Below, piece by piece: positions 23,641 to 32,992 of a DNA stretch of 64,000 nucleotides. A program made the position numbers and the translations under genes. Positions within the stretch are counted from its first letter, which is position 1; every line of letters starts with the position of its first letter. The DNA is from Amorphoplanes digitatis (GTDB taxonomy: Bacteria; Actinomycetota; Actinomycetes; Mycobacteriales; Micromonosporaceae), in the NCBI RefSeq assembly GCF_014205335.1, contig NZ_JACHNH010000001.1, positions 7,124,501-7,188,500 of the forward strand. Reading direction: 5' to 3'. The notes beneath the pieces were generated by a model. The model worked only from the letters and a program-made list of their open reading frames with translations. It ran no database searches and had not been told where the DNA came from.

Positions 23641-24216
23641 ATGGAGCCTGTGTTCTTCGCCGACGCGGCAGAGCTGCGCGCCTGGTTCGCCGAGCACCAC
23701 GCCGACGCGCCCGAGCTGTTCGTCGGCTACTACAAGAAGCACACCGGCAGGCCGACGGTCCAGCACCACCAGGCCATCGAGCAGGCGCTCTGCTTCGGCT
23801 GGATCGACAGCATCGGCCGGCGCATCGACGAGGACCGCCACCAGGTCCGGTTCACGCCCAGGCGCAGGGGCAGCGTGTGGAGCGCGATCAACGTCGCCAA
23901 GATCGCCGAGTTGACCGCGGCGGGCAAAATGCATCCGGCCGGCCTGCTGGCGTTCGAGAACCGCAAACCCGAACGGGTGGCGGCCTACTCATATGAGCAG
24001 CCACCGGGCGTTGTTCTCGATGAACGGCAGACGGCGAGGTTCAAGAGCGAGGAGGGGGCATGGGAGTGGTTCTCGGCGCAGTCGGCCTCTTATCGCCGCG
24101 CGGCCACACACTGGGTGGTCAGCGCAAAGCGGGAGGACACCCGGGAGCGGCGCCTGGCTCAGCTCATCACCGACTCCGCGGCCGGACGGACGGTCCCGCC
24201 GCTGACCCGCCGGTGA
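23641..24216 (+). CDS. YdeI/OmpD-associated family protein
   Basis: The 191-aa protein has the family's features: LRAWFAEHHADAPELFVGYY, the HHQAIEQALCFGWIDSIGRR core and RFTPRRRGSVWSAINVAKIA, then a C-terminal helical RRAATHWVVSAKREDTRERR segment. YdeI-like proteins are implicated in resistance to cationic peptides and bacteriocins, but the biochemical role is unknown. It lies 39 bp after the preceding membrane-protein gene on the same strand. Confidence 0.87.
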   Translation: MEPVFFADAAELRAWFAEHHADAPELFVGYYKKHTGRPTVQHHQAIEQALCFGWIDSIGRRIDEDRHQVRFTPRRRGSVWSAINVAKIAELTAAGKMHPAGLLAFENRKPERVAAYSYEQPPGVVLDERQTARFKSEEGAWEWFSAQSASYRRAATHWVVSAKREDTRERRLAQLITDSAAGRTVPPLTRR

Positions 24217-24355
24217 ATGATCATCGCGTCCGTTCCGCAACCCACCGACCTCCCCGGGAAGCATCGTGAATCTGTACAGTTGTGCCCGGCCAACAGGTCG
24301 GGCGGAGCAGGTCGTGTTCCGTCCCTCCCGACACCCGAGTAGATAGGTCCAGCTG

Positions 24356-25837
24356 GTGCTCAGTTCGGGAAGTCTCCTGGACAACCGCTACCGGTTGGAC
24401 GAGCGCATCGCCACCGGTGGCATGGGTGACGTGTGGCGTGGCACCGACGTGGTGCTCGGCCGCACGATCGCCGTCAAGGTGCTGCGCACCGCGATGCTCG
24501 CCGACCCGGAGTTCGCCGCCCGCTTCTACGGCGAGGCGCGGATGATGGCCGCCTTCCGCCACCCCGGCGTCGTCGAGGTCTACGACTACAGCGCCGGGGA
24601 CGCCCACGACGAGGACAACTGCGCTTACCTCGTGATGGCGTATGTGGACGGCGAGCCGCTCTCCACCCGGCTCAAGGAGCAGGGCCGCCTCGGCGTCGCC
24701 GAGACCATGTCGATCGTGGCGCAGGCGGGCGACGCCCTGCACGCCGCCCACGAGAACGGCACGGTGCACCGCGACGTCAAGCCCGGCAACCTGATCGTCA
24801 AGCCCAACGGCACCGTGATCCTTGTCGACTTCGGCGTGGCCCGCTCCGCCGCCGTGACCAGCGTGACCGGCCTCAACGCGATCGTCGGCACGGCGCTCTA
24901 CATGGCGCCCGAGCAGGTCGCCAAGGGCAACGTCACCCCGGCAACCGATGTTTACGCCCTCGGCGCGGTCGCATACCACTGCATCGCGGGGCACCCGCCG
25001 TTCGACGGCGACAACGCCCTGCAGGTCGCGCTGCGTCACCTCGAGGACGATCCGGAGCCGCTGCCGGCCAACGTCGTGCCGCCCGCGGTGCGCGAGCTGA
25101 TCAGCCGCGCGATGTCCAAGCACCCGGACGACCGGTTCGCCAACGCCGCCGAGTTCGCCGACGCCGCGCTCGCCGCGTCCGGATCGCTCGACTGGCGCGG
25201 CCAGACCAGCGCCTCGATCACCGGGACGACCCTGCGCCGCCCGTCGATGCTGGCACCCACGTCGGCCGGCACCACGCTGGGCGCCTCGATGACCGGGACG
25301 GCGCTCACCCGGCCGATGAGCCCGGCCGCGCCGGGCCGCATCCTGCCGGGGCAGCGCAACCTGCTCGAGGCCGCGCCGGCGGCGCCGGAGACGTTCCCCC
25401 GCCGGCGGGGCCGGTCGTGGAACGAGCTCGCCGTGCTGCTCACCGTGATCGGGCTCTTCGTCGTGGCCGGCGGGCTGGCCCTGGCGATCGCCATGCAGCG
25501 CACCGGCGCCGATTCCGGCCCGTCCGACAAGGGCGTCGTGCCGGTCGCACCCAGCGTCGACCCGGAGGAGTCCGAGGAGCCCGTCGAGCCGACCGTGGCG
25601 CCGACCCGCAACCAGAACCAGCCGAACGGCAACAACCCGCGGTCCAACCGCACGACGCCGCCGAGCAAGACCGCGTCCGCCACGGCCTCCGCGACCACCT
25701 CGGCGACGCCGACGGCGGACCCGACCAGCCCGCCGGCGACCGAGCCGACCTCGACCACCCCGCCCACCACGCCGGCGACGACCGAGCCGACCAAGCCGCC
25801 CGAGGGCGAAGGCGCCGGCAACCTCACCGCCAACTGA
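24356..25837 (+). CDS. Membrane Ser/Thr protein kinase (PknA/PknB-like, Thr/Pro-rich C-tail)
   Basis: The 493-aa kinase has the whole Hanks set in residues 10-270: IATGGMGDVWRGTD glycine loop, AVKVLRT Lys, HRDVKPGNLIV catalytic loop, DFGVARS and MAPEQVAKG. A linker rich in Thr/Ser/Arg (about 280-350) is followed by one membrane helix (AVLLTVIGLFVVAGGLALAI, about 362-382). The outside part is a low-complexity Pro/Thr/Ser/Glu tail, with no PASTA repeats. The start is GTG 24356. It probably senses an envelope signal and phosphorylates cytosolic targets; the ligand is unknown. Confidence 0.92.
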   Translation: MLSSGSLLDNRYRLDERIATGGMGDVWRGTDVVLGRTIAVKVLRTAMLADPEFAARFYGEARMMAAFRHPGVVEVYDYSAGDAHDEDNCAYLVMAYVDGEPLSTRLKEQGRLGVAETMSIVAQAGDALHAAHENGTVHRDVKPGNLIVKPNGTVILVDFGVARSAAVTSVTGLNAIVGTALYMAPEQVAKGNVTPATDVYALGAVAYHCIAGHPPFDGDNALQVALRHLEDDPEPLPANVVPPAVRELISRAMSKHPDDRFANAAEFADAALAASGSLDWRGQTSASITGTTLRRPSMLAPTSAGTTLGASMTGTALTRPMSPAAPGRILPGQRNLLEAAPAAPETFPRRRGRSWNELAVLLTVIGLFVVAGGLALAIAMQRTGADSGPSDKGVVPVAPSVDPEESEEPVEPTVAPTRNQNQPNGNNPRSNRTTPPSKTASATASATTSATPTADPTSPPATEPTSTTPPTTPATTEPTKPPEGEGAGNLTAN

Positions 25838-25841
25838 GCGC

Positions 25842-25863
25842 TTGACCCTCACACCGTGTCAGG
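25842..25863 (+). promoter_or_regulatory. MerR-type promoter/operator
   Basis: TTGACC (25842-25847) is followed by the dyad CCTCACAC-C-GTGTCAGG (25847-25863, 8-bp arms with one mismatch), placed in the spacer as MerR regulators require. It lies about 20 bp before the merR start, so autoregulation is likely. The -10 element is not clear. Confidence 0.6.
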
Positions 25864-25881
25864 CGCGAGGGTGAGGAGAAC

Positions 25882-26724
25882 ATGTTCGGTATCGGAGACT
25901 TCGCCGCCCTGGGCCGCGTGTCGGTGCGCATGCTGCGCCACTACGACGCGATCGGCCTGATCCGCCCCGCCCGCGTCGACGAGTTCAGCGGCTACCGGTA
26001 TTACACCGCCGCGCAGCTGCCCCTGCTCAACCGGGTGATCGCGCTCAAGGACCTCGGCTTCACCCTGCAACAGGTCCAGGTGCTGATCGACGAGAAGGTC
26101 GACCCCGGCGAGCTGCGCGGCATGCTGCGCCTGCGCCGGGCCCAGCTCGCCGAGGAGATGGCCGCCGGCACCGCACGGCTGGCCCTGGTCGACGCGCGTC
26201 TGCGAATGATCGAGACGGAGGGACACATGGACACCGGGGACGTCATCCTCAAGAACATCCCGGCGGTACGCGTCGCGGAGCTGTCGGCGCCCGCGTCCAG
26301 CTATGACGGGCCGGACATCACCACGGCGCTCAGCCCGCTTTATCCGCAGCTCATCGAGCGGCTGGAGAGCGGCGGCGTGACGATCAGCGGTCCGCCGATG
26401 GCCTACTACCTGCCCGACCCGCACGGCCCGGGCGACGAGTCGATCACGGTGCACGCCGCATTCCCGATCACCGGCGACGTGCCGGCCGACCCGGGCTTCC
26501 AGGTCGTCGACCTGCCGGCCGTCGAGCGGGCCGCCACCCTGCTGCACCACGGCCCGATGTCGGAGGCGTTCCGCACCGGCCAGCTGATCGCGAACTGGAT
26601 CGACGACAGCGGCTACCAGACGGTCGGCAGCGGGTACGCCCGCGAGATCTACCTGGACTGCCCGATGGACGACCTGAGTAAGTGGATCACCGAGATGCAG
26701 GTGGCGGTGGCGCCGGTCACCTGA
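25882..26724 (+). CDS. MerR-family regulator with GyrI-like effector domain
   Basis: The 280-aa protein begins with a winged HTH (FGIGDFAALGRVSVRMLRHY, then DAIGLIRPARVDEFSGYRYY), a long dimerisation helix (about 75-115) and, from about residue 120, a GyrI-like ligand-binding domain (VILKNIPAVRVAELSAPASS to the end). Family members such as BmrR bind hydrophobic or cationic drugs and activate a neighbouring efflux gene by twisting an over-long promoter. No obvious efflux gene follows, so its target may be itself or lie elsewhere. ATG 25882 has GAGGAG upstream. Confidence 0.9.
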   Translation: MFGIGDFAALGRVSVRMLRHYDAIGLIRPARVDEFSGYRYYTAAQLPLLNRVIALKDLGFTLQQVQVLIDEKVDPGELRGMLRLRRAQLAEEMAAGTARLALVDARLRMIETEGHMDTGDVILKNIPAVRVAELSAPASSYDGPDITTALSPLYPQLIERLESGGVTISGPPMAYYLPDPHGPGDESITVHAAFPITGDVPADPGFQVVDLPAVERAATLLHHGPMSEAFRTGQLIANWIDDSGYQTVGSGYAREIYLDCPMDDLSKWITEMQVAVAPVT

Positions 26725-26902
26725 CGGCGTCCCCGGCCAGGGCCGGGCGGGGCCAAGCGGGGCGGGGCGGACAGGCCGGACTGGCCGATCGGCCGGTGGT
26801 GCGCGCTACGGGGGCAGGAGTGCTCAACTCCAGCGGCCGCGGGCCGATGAGGTGGGCCACTGGCACGGCATTGCTCCCGAGCCGCTACCGGAAAGGCTCC
26901 GC

Positions 26903-28120
26903 ATGACCTCGCAGGATCCCTACGGCACACAGGAGTATCCGCAGTTCGCCACGGGCTACGCACAGTACCCGCCGGCACCGGATCACTATGCGCCGGCGGA
27001 CTCCTCCCCTCCCGCGGCCCACCCGGCCGACGGGTACCGGGCTGTGGCGTACCCGCAGGAGGGCGCGGCTTCCTTTCCCGAGCCGGTGCCGTACCCGCAA
27101 CTGACCCTCGAGGCGGCCGGCTATCACCAGGGCGGCGCCGCCACCGCCTACGCGCCCGAGGTGACGGCGCCGGCCGCCGGCGGCGACGCCGCGGAGGACG
27201 ACGGCTACCCGGAGACGAGCGGACTGCGGCGGCACGGCGTCCACCGCCACGGCGGGGATGCCGCCTACCCGCCGGCCGTCGCGCCGTCGCTCCCGGCGAG
27301 CGGCCCCGCCCGGCTCGGCCCGTATCCCCCGGCGGCCGGTCACCCGCAGCCCGGCATGCACGCGGCCGGCGCGCCGGCCGGTTACGCCCCGGCGGGTGCT
27401 CCCGCCGGTTACGCCCCGGCGGGTGCGCCGGCCGGTTACGCCCCGGCGGGTGCGCCGGCCGGTTACGCCCCGGCGGGTGCGCCGGCCGGTTACGCCCTGG
27501 CGGGTGCTCCGGCACAGGCCGGCGCGTCCGCGCCGCCCTCGGCGTACCCGACCTCTCCCCCATGGGCGGCCACCGCCCAGGTGAGCACCACCCCCGCGCC
27601 CGCGGCGCCCGCGCAGCCGGCGACCGAGCACGGCAGCCTGCTGGTTCCGTTCCCGGACGAGATGCGCAACGCCTCGCGCTCCCATCCGCCGGCGGTCTGG
27701 CCCGTCACCGTGTTCACCCTGCTCTTCTGGGTCCTCGGGGTGATCTCCGCGGGCCGCCGCGCCGCCGACGCCCGGCGCGGGCGCAACAGCACCGCGCCCT
27801 ACTGGGTCACGTTCCTGGTCACGCTCGCCGCCTCCTCGTTCATCTGGTTCGTGGTCGGCGCGGTGGTCGCCGTGCCGCTCTTCACCGACATCCGTGAGGG
27901 TCAGCGGCTCGCGGCGGTCGAGGACGCCATCCTGCACGACGGCCAGCTCCAGAAGGCGAACATCACCGCGACCAAGGCCGAGTGCCGGGCCATCGCCGAG
28001 CGCCGCGCCGACGGCATGCGCGAGTACCTGTGCCGGTTGAGCCTCAACGATGGGCGCACCGCGACGCTCACGCTAACCGCGGACTCCGACGGCAACTGGG
28101 TGTCCCGGACCGCGGACTGA
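26903..28120 (+). CDS. Pro/Ala/Tyr-rich membrane protein with 9-residue repeats
   Basis: ATG 26903 follows GGAAAGG. The 405-aa product has a disordered N-terminal 260 residues rich in Pro, Ala, Tyr and Gly, including five copies of the 9-mer GAPAGYAPA, then two membrane helices (VTVFTLLFWVLGVISAGRRA and VTFLVTLAASSFIWFVVGAV, about 275-330) and a C-terminal outside domain of about 75 residues. That domain ends with the YLCRLSLNDGRTATLTLTA segment, resembling small DUF4333-like secreted domains. Function is unknown. Confidence 0.8.
   Translation: MTSQDPYGTQEYPQFATGYAQYPPAPDHYAPADSSPPAAHPADGYRAVAYPQEGAASFPEPVPYPQLTLEAAGYHQGGAATAYAPEVTAPAAGGDAAEDDGYPETSGLRRHGVHRHGGDAAYPPAVAPSLPASGPARLGPYPPAAGHPQPGMHAAGAPAGYAPAGAPAGYAPAGAPAGYAPAGAPAGYAPAGAPAGYALAGAPAQAGASAPPSAYPTSPPWAATAQVSTTPAPAAPAQPATEHGSLLVPFPDEMRNASRSHPPAVWPVTVFTLLFWVLGVISAGRRAADARRGRNSTAPYWVTFLVTLAASSFIWFVVGAVVAVPLFTDIREGQRLAAVEDAILHDGQLQKANITATKAECRAIAERRADGMREYLCRLSLNDGRTATLTLTADSDGNWVSRTAD
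27368..27502 (+). repeat. Five tandem 27-bp repeats
   Basis: Five 27-bp units of the form GGTGCGCCGGCCGGTTACG plus CCCCGGCG code G-A-P-A-G-Y-A-P-A. They differ at only a few positions (GCT/GCG, CCC/CCG, CTG for CCG in the last). They lie inside the Pro/Ala-rich region of the gene at 26903 and are likely to vary in copy number between strains. Confidence 0.95.
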
Positions 28121-28235
28121 TCCGGGGCGCCGCCGAGATTGTCCCCGCTGGTGCATGGACCTGCTGGGGTGGGCGGGTGGCCGTCGTGGTGCGCCGGGGG
28201 GTGCATCACGACGGCACCTGCCGTCTACCTGAGGG

Positions 28236-30038
28236 TCAGAAGACCGGGACGCCCTCGCGGACCAGCCGCCAGTTCGGCGCGAAGAAGTCCGCCGGGTTGA
28301 TCTCACCCTTGGCCTGCGCCCAGTCGATCAGCAGCTGCCTGATCTCCTGCTGCGCGTTGTAGACCTGGGTCTTCACGATGCCCGGGAAGTTGCCGCCGCC
28401 GCTGCGCCGGTAGTTGTTCACGGCCACCACGAACTGCGCGTCCGCCGCCACCGCCGCGCCCGCGATCTCCAGGCGGGTGATCCGGTCGCCGACCGGCCGG
28501 CTGATGTCGATGTCGTAGTCGACGCCCGAGAACACGTCGTAGTTGTAGTCCGGCACCTTCGGGTCGTTGAGCGTCGCCGGGTCCGGCGTCGCGCCGACCG
28601 GCAGCGTCACGAAGTACTTCGCCGAGTACTCCAGGTACGCCCGCACCTCGGCACCGGTCATCACGACGGCCTCGAGGGTGTTGTCGTAGATGTAGAGCCC
28701 GGCCACGTCCTTGATCTTGACGTCGCCCTTCGGGAACACCGCGGTACGGCTGAACGGCGCCGCGATCGACAGCACCGGCAGCGCCGCGTACGCGGTGCCG
28801 GCCAGCGCCGCCGTCACCGTGTCGGTCTGCACCTTGTTGATGTAGTCCAGGATCGGCGTGTCCTTGTAGCGCGACTCCGCCGCGGACAGCTCCTCGGTGG
28901 ACGTGGCGACGACCTGGTTCACGTAGGCGACCGTCTTGGCGTGCTGCGCTCGCACCGCCGCGAGCACCTTAGGGTCCTCGGCAACCGTGTTGGTGTTCAG
29001 CAGGTCCGACTTCTTCTCGGTGATGGTCCACCGGCCACGGTCGCGGGTCAGGGTGAAGTCCATCCGGGCGAGCCGCTGGCCCCACTTCGACGGCTCGGCG
29101 AGCAGCACCTGCGCGCCGGTCGCGGCGTTGGTCACGAAGCGCTGCGGAACGTTGGCGTGCGCGTGTCCGAACAGGATCGCGTCGATGCCCGGCACCTGCT
29201 CGGCGATCAGCGCGCTCGGGTTCTCGTTGGGCAGCTCGGGGCCGTAGCTCGAGGTGCCGCTGTCACCGCCGTGCGCGGAGATCAGCACGATGTCGGCGCC
29301 GCGGGCCCGCATGATCGGCACCCACTTCGCGGCGGTCGCGATCATGTCGTCGAAGCGCAGCTTGCCCTCGACGTTGGCCCGGTCCCAGATGGCCACGCCC
29401 GGGTTGGTGAGACCCAGGATCCCGACCCGCAGCGTCGGCGCGCCGTGCCCGAGCGAGACCTTCTTGATCACGTACGGCGTGAAGGCCGGCCGGCCCGTAC
29501 GAACGTCGACGGCGTTGGCAGCGAGCGCCGGGAAACCGAGCTGGCGGATCCAGAGGTTGAGCAGCGGCAGTCCGTAGTTGAACTCGTGGTTGCCCAGGGT
29601 GACGGCGTCGTAGTGCAACACGTTCATGGCCCGGGCCATCGGGTGCCGCTCACCGGTCGTGGTGATGGGCTCCTGCTTGGCGTAGTACGTGGCCAGCGGC
29701 GTGCCCTGAATCGTGTCGCCGGCGTCGAGCACGAGCGTCGCCTTGCCCCGCCGCTCGTCCCGGATCTGGTTCACCAGCCCGGCGAGCTTGGCCACGCCGA
29801 TGTCGTTGTGCGCGCTGTCGTCGTACTCCAGGTCCTTGTAGTAGTCCCAGTTGTAGACATTGCCGTGCGTGTCGGAGGTGCCGAGCACGGTGAGGTCGTA
29901 CGTCTTCGGAGCGGGCCCATGTCCGTGGCCGTGCGCGAGCGCGGCCTCGGCGGAATCGCCGAGGACGAGGGGAACGGCGACTCCGGCAGCGGCGGCGGCA
30001 AGCACGCCGCGCCGCGAAACGCCTGCGGGAAGGGTCAT
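28236..30038 (-). CDS. Tat-exported 5'-nucleotidase/UDP-sugar hydrolase family phosphoesterase
   Basis: The enzyme probably releases phosphate from extracellular nucleotides. ATG 30038 (AAGGTTCC upstream) gives 600 aa. The N-terminus VSRRGVLAAAAAGVAVPLVL is a Tat twin-Arg signal. The metallophosphoesterase domain has metal motifs TSDTHGN, DAGDTIQG, LGNHEFNYG and LFGHAHANVP, followed by a 5_nucleotid_C domain with the substrate-binding GNFPGI-type strand (RSGGGNFPGIVKTQ). Length and order match secreted bacterial 5'-nucleotidases. A longer upstream in-frame reading lacks coding character. Divergent from the membrane gene at 30223. Confidence 0.93.
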   Translation of the reverse strand: MTLPAGVSRRGVLAAAAAGVAVPLVLGDSAEAALAHGHGHGPAPKTYDLTVLGTSDTHGNVYNWDYYKDLEYDDSAHNDIGVAKLAGLVNQIRDERRGKATLVLDAGDTIQGTPLATYYAKQEPITTTGERHPMARAMNVLHYDAVTLGNHEFNYGLPLLNLWIRQLGFPALAANAVDVRTGRPAFTPYVIKKVSLGHGAPTLRVGILGLTNPGVAIWDRANVEGKLRFDDMIATAAKWVPIMRARGADIVLISAHGGDSGTSSYGPELPNENPSALIAEQVPGIDAILFGHAHANVPQRFVTNAATGAQVLLAEPSKWGQRLARMDFTLTRDRGRWTITEKKSDLLNTNTVAEDPKVLAAVRAQHAKTVAYVNQVVATSTEELSAAESRYKDTPILDYINKVQTDTVTAALAGTAYAALPVLSIAAPFSRTAVFPKGDVKIKDVAGLYIYDNTLEAVVMTGAEVRAYLEYSAKYFVTLPVGATPDPATLNDPKVPDYNYDVFSGVDYDIDISRPVGDRITRLEIAGAAVAADAQFVVAVNNYRRSGGGNFPGIVKTQVYNAQQEIRQLLIDWAQAKGEINPADFFAPNWRLVREGVPVF

Positions 30039-30222
30039 CAGGAACCTTTCGAAGGGGAGGTAGCGGGGCGCCTCGTGGGCGCCCAAGAGGCACCATAACC
30101 GCCGATGCATCGGCAGGCGATACCAACCGGCAGACGTCGATGACCTCGACACAAAGCCCCGGGTCGGCCCGGCCCTCGGCGCCGAATACCACCGCGAGCG
30201 GGCATCTCGTAGGATCGCCGCC

Positions 30223-31059
30223 ATGCCTGCGCAGCCGGATCTGCCGCTGCGTCCCATGACTCTCGGCGAAGCACTGGACGCGGCGATCTCGCTCCTGCGC
30301 GCCCGGGCCGTCCCGCTGCTCGCCGCCGCGGCCGTGCTCGCCCTGCTCGAGCAGGTCCTGATCGTCTCCCTGCGTACCGCGGCGTTCGCCACCCCGCCCT
30401 ACTACGGGCCGGCACACGGCCACTTCGGCGCGTGGTGGGCCGCCACCGCGGCCGGGTTCGCCACCGAGGCGTTCATCCTCACGCTGCTCGGCGCGCTCGC
30501 CGCGGCCGCCGCCGGGCCCGCGCTGATCGGCCGGGCGGTCCGGCACCGTGAGCTCTGGGCGCGGACCCGGCCCGTCGCGACCGTCTGCACGGCGGTGCTG
30601 CTCGGCATCGCCGGCGGTGCCGGTTTCCTGTTCGGCGCCGTGCCGTGGCTGATCCTGTTCGGGCTGTTCGGCTTCGCCGCCGCGGTGCTGGTCATCGACC
30701 GGTCCGCCAATCCGTTCACCGCGCTCGGGCGGTCCGCCGCGCTTGCCACCCGGGGCGGCATTCGCGGCCTCTGGACGTTGCTGGCCGCCTATGTCACCTG
30801 GTTCGCCATCCGGCTCGCGCTGGGCAGCGGCTGGGTGTCCCTGTTGTCGCTGGTCAGCGGCGGCGACCCGGGCTGGCTCACCTGGGTCACCCCGCTCTCC
30901 TGGGCGATCGCCAACACGGTGGCCTACGCCGCGCTCGCCTGCGTCGCCGCGGTGGTGTCGCTCGAGACGCGGATCCGCACCGAGGGGCTCGACATCGCCA
31001 TCGGGCGGGCCCGGGCGCGGGGCGAGGACGACTCCGCTCCCCTGGTGTACACGAGATGA
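30223..31059 (+). CDS. Multi-pass membrane protein, GPDPase-membrane-domain-like
   Basis: The 278-aa protein starts MPAQPDLPLRPMTLGEALDA, resembling the RPLTLGEILD opening of membrane domains annotated as glycerophosphoryl diester phosphodiesterase membrane regions. Six or so hydrophobic helices follow, with no catalytic phosphodiesterase domain. The stop overlaps the next gene by 4 bp (ATGA). It heads the DUF4129-DUF4350-MoxR-DUF58 operon and is common in that place in actinobacteria. It may help assemble a membrane complex; its activity is unknown. Confidence 0.8.
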   Translation: MPAQPDLPLRPMTLGEALDAAISLLRARAVPLLAAAAVLALLEQVLIVSLRTAAFATPPYYGPAHGHFGAWWAATAAGFATEAFILTLLGALAAAAAGPALIGRAVRHRELWARTRPVATVCTAVLLGIAGGAGFLFGAVPWLILFGLFGFAAAVLVIDRSANPFTALGRSAALATRGGIRGLWTLLAAYVTWFAIRLALGSGWVSLLSLVSGGDPGWLTWVTPLSWAIANTVAYAALACVAAVVSLETRIRTEGLDIAIGRARARGEDDSAPLVYTR

Positions 31060-31640
31060 CCCGGTCCTGGGACGAGTTCGCGGCCGCGGTCTTCGACGTC
31101 GTGCCGCCGCAGACCCTGCTGCTGCTCATGCTGCTGCTGGCCGGGCTGACCGGCGCGCTCTGGTACTGGTTCCCCGCGTGGGTGCCGCGCCGGTGGCCGC
31201 GCTGGCGGATGCCCCGGTTCCGGCTGCCGCGGCTGCGGCTGCCCCGCTTCCGGCGTACCAGGAAATCCAAGGCCGCGAAGGCGGCAGCCGAGCCGGAGCC
31301 GGTCTTCGCGCCGACCGTGGTGCTCGCCGACGGCACCCTGCTTGCCGACCGGCTCGCCGCGCAGGGCCGGTACGCCGAGGCCATCCGGCAGCGGCTGCGT
31401 GACATCGTCGGCGACCTGACCGCCGCGGGCGTCGTCGCGCCGCTGCCCGGCACGACCGCCGCCGAGGTCGCGGCCTCGGCGGCCGCGCACCGCCCGGCGG
31501 TGGCCGGTTCGCTGGGCGGCGCGACCGACCTCTTCTCGGAGATCTGGTACGGCGACCGCCCCGCCCTGCCCGCACACGACGAGCGCATGCGCGTCCTCAC
31601 CGGGGACGTGCGCCTGCGGATGCGCGAGGGCACGCCGTGA
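31056..31640 (+). CDS. DUF4129 membrane protein
   Basis: ATG 31056 overlaps the previous stop. The 194-aa product has one N-terminal membrane helix (TLLLLMLLLAGLTGALWYWF), a strongly basic Arg/Pro/Trp linker (about 45-75) and a C-terminal DUF4129 helical domain with RYAEAIRQRLRDIVGDL and TDLFSEIWYGDRPA. It is the second gene of a MoxR/DUF58 operon of overlapping genes. The family is thought to act with the neighbouring MoxR chaperone at the membrane, but no mechanism is established. Confidence 0.85.
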   Translation: MTRSWDEFAAAVFDVVPPQTLLLLMLLLAGLTGALWYWFPAWVPRRWPRWRMPRFRLPRLRLPRFRRTRKSKAAKAAAEPEPVFAPTVVLADGTLLADRLAAQGRYAEAIRQRLRDIVGDLTAAGVVAPLPGTTAAEVAASAAAHRPAVAGSLGGATDLFSEIWYGDRPALPAHDERMRVLTGDVRLRMREGTP

Positions 31641-32992
31641 GGTCCCGCCGCCGGCTGCGGTTCGCGCTCCCGTTCGCCGTCGTCGCCGGCCTGGTGACGA
31701 TCACCGCGATCGCGCACGTCGTGCAGCAGCCGGACCCGACCGACGCGTCGTTCCTCTCGCCGACCAGCGACGACGGTGACGGCGCGCGCCTGCTGGCCGA
31801 CCGCCTGACCGGCGGCGGCGTCCAGGTGGACGTGCGGACCACGAGCACCGACGCGCTGGCCTCCGCCGCCTCGGGCGGCCCCGCGACCGTACTGGTGACG
31901 ACGCCGGAGCTGGTCAATCCGGTATACCTCGGCCGGCTGGCAGCGCTGCCGCCGCAGGTGCGGGTGATCCTCGTGGCGCCCGACGCGCAACAGGTCGGGC
32001 TCCTGGGCCTCGACGTCGCGGTCGGCGGGCCCCGCTGGATGGCCGCGGCGCCGCGGCCCGGCTGCGCGGCCGGGTTCGCCGGCACGGCCGGGCGGGCCGC
32101 GGCGCTGCGCCGCAGCTACGACCCGCGCGGCTACGGCGCGGTGCGGTGCTACCGGGACGGTCTCGTCGAGCTCCGCACCGCCCGCGCCGCGATCACGCTG
32201 ATCGGCGCCGCCGACCCCTTCCGCAACGACCGCGCCGGTGAGCACGGCAACCAGGCCCTCGCCGCCGGCCTGCTGGCGCGCGATCCCCGGGTGATCTGGC
32301 TCGACCTGCACGAGCGGGAGCCCGATCCGGTCACCGACACCTTCCCGCAGCAGGAGCCGGACCCTGGCACCGATCCGGAGGGCGAGCCCGGCTACGGCAC
32401 CGGCGACGAGCCCGGCGGCAGCCCGCAGGGCGATCCGGCCGGCGATCCGCAGAACGGCGACCAAAATCCCCGCCCTGGCCGCGGGCAGGACGGCCAGGCA
32501 CAGGGCGGCGGCAACCCGGTAACGGACAGCCCATTGGCCCGCGCCTTCCCGCCCGTGGTCTGGGCGACCCTGGCGCTGCTCGCGCTGGCCGCGCTCGCGC
32601 TGGCCGCCGCCTCGGCCCGGCGGCTCGGCGCGCCGGTCGCCGAGCCTCTGCCGGTGCGGGTCCGGGCCGCCGAGACGGTACGCGGCCTCGGCGGGCTGTA
32701 CCGGCGGGCCGGCGCGCGCGGCAACTCGCTCGCGACGCTCCAGGCGGCCGCGAGTCGCCGGCTCACCGAGCATTTCGGACTGCCGCCCGACGCCGGCATG
32801 GACGAGGTGGCCGAGCGCGTCGCCGCCGTCACCGGCCACCCGGTCAACGAGGTGCGGCACATGCTCGGCGGCGGCGTCGAGGACAGCGACGAGGAGCTGG
32901 CCCGCGCCGCGACGACCGTGCAGAACCTGGTCCGCTACGTGACCGGGCGGCAGAACTGGCGACAGGGAACTGACGAGGGGAATGTGACGTGA
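31637..32992 (+). CDS. DUF4350 membrane protein
   Basis: The 451-aa protein begins with a membrane helix (LRFALPFAVVAGLVTITAIA), then an outside DUF4350 domain (about 35-225; LSPTSDDGDGARLLADRLTG, VLVTTPELVNPVYLGRLAAL). An acidic Pro/Gly/Asp-rich linker (about 230-300) leads to a second helix (VVWATLALLALAALALAAAS) and a cytosolic helical end. The domain resembles a glutamine-amidotransferase-like or GATase fold in general, without visible catalytic residues. It overlaps both neighbours by 4 bp, so co-translation with DUF4129 and MoxR is likely. Confidence 0.85.
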   Translation: MRSRRRLRFALPFAVVAGLVTITAIAHVVQQPDPTDASFLSPTSDDGDGARLLADRLTGGGVQVDVRTTSTDALASAASGGPATVLVTTPELVNPVYLGRLAALPPQVRVILVAPDAQQVGLLGLDVAVGGPRWMAAAPRPGCAAGFAGTAGRAAALRRSYDPRGYGAVRCYRDGLVELRTARAAITLIGAADPFRNDRAGEHGNQALAAGLLARDPRVIWLDLHEREPDPVTDTFPQQEPDPGTDPEGEPGYGTGDEPGGSPQGDPAGDPQNGDQNPRPGRGQDGQAQGGGNPVTDSPLARAFPPVVWATLALLALAALALAAASARRLGAPVAEPLPVRVRAAETVRGLGGLYRRAGARGNSLATLQAAASRRLTEHFGLPPDAGMDEVAERVAAVTGHPVNEVRHMLGGGVEDSDEELARAATTVQNLVRYVTGRQNWRQGTDEGNVT

